Source: WYEG01 sp049414625 (GTDB lineage Bacteria; Desulfobacterota; Thermodesulfobacteria; Thermodesulfobacteriales; Thermodesulfobacteriaceae). Taken from it: DNA of 12,455 nucleotides. Under the pieces are notes generated by a model. It did not search any database. It worked only from the letters and a program-made list of their open reading frames with translations, and was not told the origin of the DNA. This document shows, in pieces, positions 10,563 through 12,455 of this stretch (positions are counted from its first letter, which is position 1; each line of letters starts with the position of its first letter). Where the stretch lies: positions 1 through 12,455 of the forward strand of contig JBMSAU010000106.1 in NCBI GenBank assembly GCA_049414625.1. The letters run 5' to 3'. Made by a program: the position numbers and the translations under genes.

Positions 10563-12455
10563 TTATACCTCGTCGGGCACTTTGCCTAAGAGGTATAGCA
10601 TCTCATGTAGAACTGTGTTCAGTGGAATTTTATATTCCCAATGCTTCCGCCTGATCCTCAAATAGATGGTTTTTTTCTTCTGCCACAGATCCAGCTTGCT
10701 GTAAGGTGTTATAAAGGATTCACTTTCATAAAGGGATAAAGAGAGCACCGAAAAGAGAAAAAGGTTTTTCTTTTCCGAATAGACCTCCTCCCTTTCCCAA
10801 CCTGGACCCTTTGTGGAGAATACCTGAAGGGCGGAGTGATAGAAATGTTCCCCATCAAGCTCGAAATCCTCTTTCTCCACACTAACAGGCTTTATGGCTA
10901 TGGCGGTGCTGAGCCTATCATCCTTTATTTTTAGCCTTTCTTTTAGCTTTTCAAACTCTGTGGTGTATATCACAAAACAATCTTTCTCTCCCCTTTCGGA
11001 TATATAGGCGGTGGGCAACTCGAAATACTCCACAAAAAGGCTCTTTTGCTTTATTCTTTCCCTCTCTTGGGATTGGGCAATGATCTCCTCCAAGTAGGAA
11101 TCTTCCCACTTGCCGGCGGTTATGAAGCAAAATCTAACATCTCTAAAAGAAACCTTCTCCTCTATCCACCTTCTTAGCCTGTCCTTTTCAGAGTCAAGCC
11201 CACCGGTAAGCAGTATGGTTTTGTCTTCCACTTCCACCTCTGCCCTGCTTCCTTCTACCTTTAGCGAGTAAATTTCATACAAAAAGTGCCTGTAGGGTTT
11301 AGCATCAGGGTTAAACCTCTGGTAGCAAAAGCCCGTGGAAGGTTTTTCAAGAATAAGGTAGATGTTTAACTTTGGTGGAAGTTCAAAACCCTCAAACTCA
11401 AAGCTTAGACCTTTGTAATCTTTCAAAAGACTGATGAAGAGGTTTTTGAATACAGAGTTTATGTGTTTTATTTCATCCTTTTTTGGTTTTGGATTGGAAA
11501 TTACTTTAATCGTCTCCTTGTTTAGAGTTTGCACTGGGATGCCAAAGAAATCATAAACAAAGCTAAAGTAATCCCAAAAGCCATAACCACCGTTTGCTTC
11601 CCGCACGTCCGTGTTGAGTAGCAAAAGGGCTCCCACCAAGCTCTTTTCCTTTTCCACAGTAGCCTTTAGGTTCTTTATCCAACAGGCAAAGTGAATAAGG
11701 CTAAAAAGTAGATCCAAAGAGTCCTCATGTTTCAGATTATCAAGGTCAAGCCTTTTAAGTTTTTCTAAGTTGGGTATGATTTCCTCTATTGGTCTGGGCT
11801 CTTTTGCCAGCTCTATCTCTGCGTTGCCTACGAAATTTTTTGCCCAATCCAAAGCCCTTTTAAAACCTTTCTCAAAGTCTTTTAGTTTTCCTTCTAAGCC
11901 CTTTTCGTAAAAGATGTACAGCTTTATCTTTTTGCTTGGTGCGAAAAATGTACCGTAGGTAAGTTTTCCCTCTTGTTGGTCCTTTCTAACAAAGGTAGAC
12001 AAAAGGTCGTCCCTTTCTCCTTTTAAAAGCTTTTTTAGGGTTTCCTTCCAGTCCTTTCTGAGTTCTTTAAGAAATTCTTCATTTTCCCATTTTTTTAAAA
12101 ACTCCAAAAACTGCTGCTTGACAACCTCTTCGTCTTCTGTGTTATAAAGACCCTTCCTTAGGGCATACAAAAGGTCATTCCAAAAAGGCTCATCGGACTT
12201 TAGCTCCTCAATTAGCTCCTCTGCGGTTTTTCTTTTCAAAAAGAGCCTTGCCCTACCCACAAGCAGAGAATCCGAAAAACCTTTAAATTCAAAGGGTGCC
12301 ACATAGCCCACCAGCTTAAGAGGAAGAGGCTTTAACTTTATGTCTGGTGGCATATAATCTTCCAAAATTTGGATAAATTCCCTTACCTTTGAGAGTTCTT
12401 CTTTAATTTTTGGATTGTCCGTTAGACTCTCCCAAGCTCGGAGAACCTTTTTTCT
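10563..12455 (-). CDS. Large uncharacterised protein, 5'-partial; possible inactive Argonaute/PIWI-like protein
   Basis: I do not firmly recognise this gene. The frame is open to the window edge. A TTG at 12365 could start a 600-residue protein, but 30 further codons upstream (RKKVLRAWESL...) are open without ATG, so the true start probably lies outside. Numbering from that TTG, residues 1-235 are rich in K, E and L, with helical segments. Residues 243-330 resemble an Argonaute MID half: VGALLLLNTD, FVYDFFGIPVQTLNKETI (269-286), then VFKNLFISLLKDYKGL. Residues 331-600 could be PIWI: KLNIYLILEKPS, VRFCFITAGKWEDSYLEEI (410-428), and a C-terminal VLSLSLYESESF. The DEDX catalytic residues seem absent: E340 stands at the place of the first aspartate, and TAGK where 'RDG' is usual. 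No transmembrane segment. The stop lies 30 bases before the hisF relic. No partner gene is visible. Confidence 0.85.
   Translation of the reverse strand, partial: RKKVLRAWESLTDNPKIKEELSKVREFIQILEDYMPPDIKLKPLPLKLVGYVAPFEFKGFSDSLLVGRARLFLKRKTAEELIEELKSDEPFWNDLLYALRKGLYNTEDEEVVKQQFLEFLKKWENEEFLKELRKDWKETLKKLLKGERDDLLSTFVRKDQQEGKLTYGTFFAPSKKIKLYIFYEKGLEGKLKDFEKGFKRALDWAKNFVGNAEIELAKEPRPIEEIIPNLEKLKRLDLDNLKHEDSLDLLFSLIHFACWIKNLKATVEKEKSLVGALLLLNTDVREANGGYGFWDYFSFVYDFFGIPVQTLNKETIKVISNPKPKKDEIKHINSVFKNLFISLLKDYKGLSFEFEGFELPPKLNIYLILEKPSTGFCYQRFNPDAKPYRHFLYEIYSLKVEGSRAEVEVEDKTILLTGGLDSEKDRLRRWIEEKVSFRDVRFCFITAGKWEDSYLEEIIAQSQERERIKQKSLFVEYFELPTAYISERGEKDCFVIYTTEFEKLKERLKIKDDRLSTAIAIKPVSVEKEDFELDGEHFYHSALQVFSTKGPGWEREEVYSEKKNLFLFSVLSLSLYESESFITPYSKLDLWQKKKTIYLRIRRKHWEYKIPLNTVLHEMLYLLGKVPDEV

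Overview
The window looks like a piece of a bacterial chromosome from a thermophile with moderately low G+C (43% in one 60-base line that I counted). The pointers are lysine- and glutamate-rich proteins, frequent TTG/GTG starts, flavin-dependent thymidylate synthase, a B12-dependent ribonucleotide reductase and tight gene packing. Thermodesulfobacteriota or Aquificota would fit, but I cannot fix the phylum from the sequence alone.

Left part (1-4866, + strand): a repeat-rich intergenic stretch and a strong sigma70-type promoter lead into a compact operon gatB - mtnA - rex - dut - thyX, followed after 10 bases by tRNA-Arg(CCG). Genes touch or overlap throughout. The operon joins tRNA amidation, methionine salvage, a redox-sensing repressor homologue, and two consecutive steps towards dTMP (dUTP to dUMP, dUMP to dTMP). 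Rex and ThyX keep their family architecture but have lost some hallmark residues.

Middle (4867-7608, + strand): a 240-base intergenic stretch with nested inverted repeats and a TTGACA promoter precedes rpsU (bS21, TTG start) and mutS2, which overlap by 11 bases.

Right of that, on the - strand and convergent with mutS2, lies an adenosylcobalamin-dependent ribonucleotide reductase (nrdJ, 10014 to 7629). It is split into two frames by a +1 shift in a 38-base zone (8656-8693). Its upstream region holds a promoter candidate, an 8-base inverted repeat enclosing two GGATATTT copies, and a 38-base palindrome.

Far right (- strand): a long ORF that runs off the window edge (10563-12455, 5' end missing). 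It is not clearly recognisable, but its layout resembles the MID and PIWI halves of a catalytically dead prokaryotic Argonaute. Directly behind its stop codon lies a decayed fragment of hisF, not visible as an intact ORF. This hisF relic and the PIWI-like ORF mark a probable recombination junction and are the most unusual part of the window.
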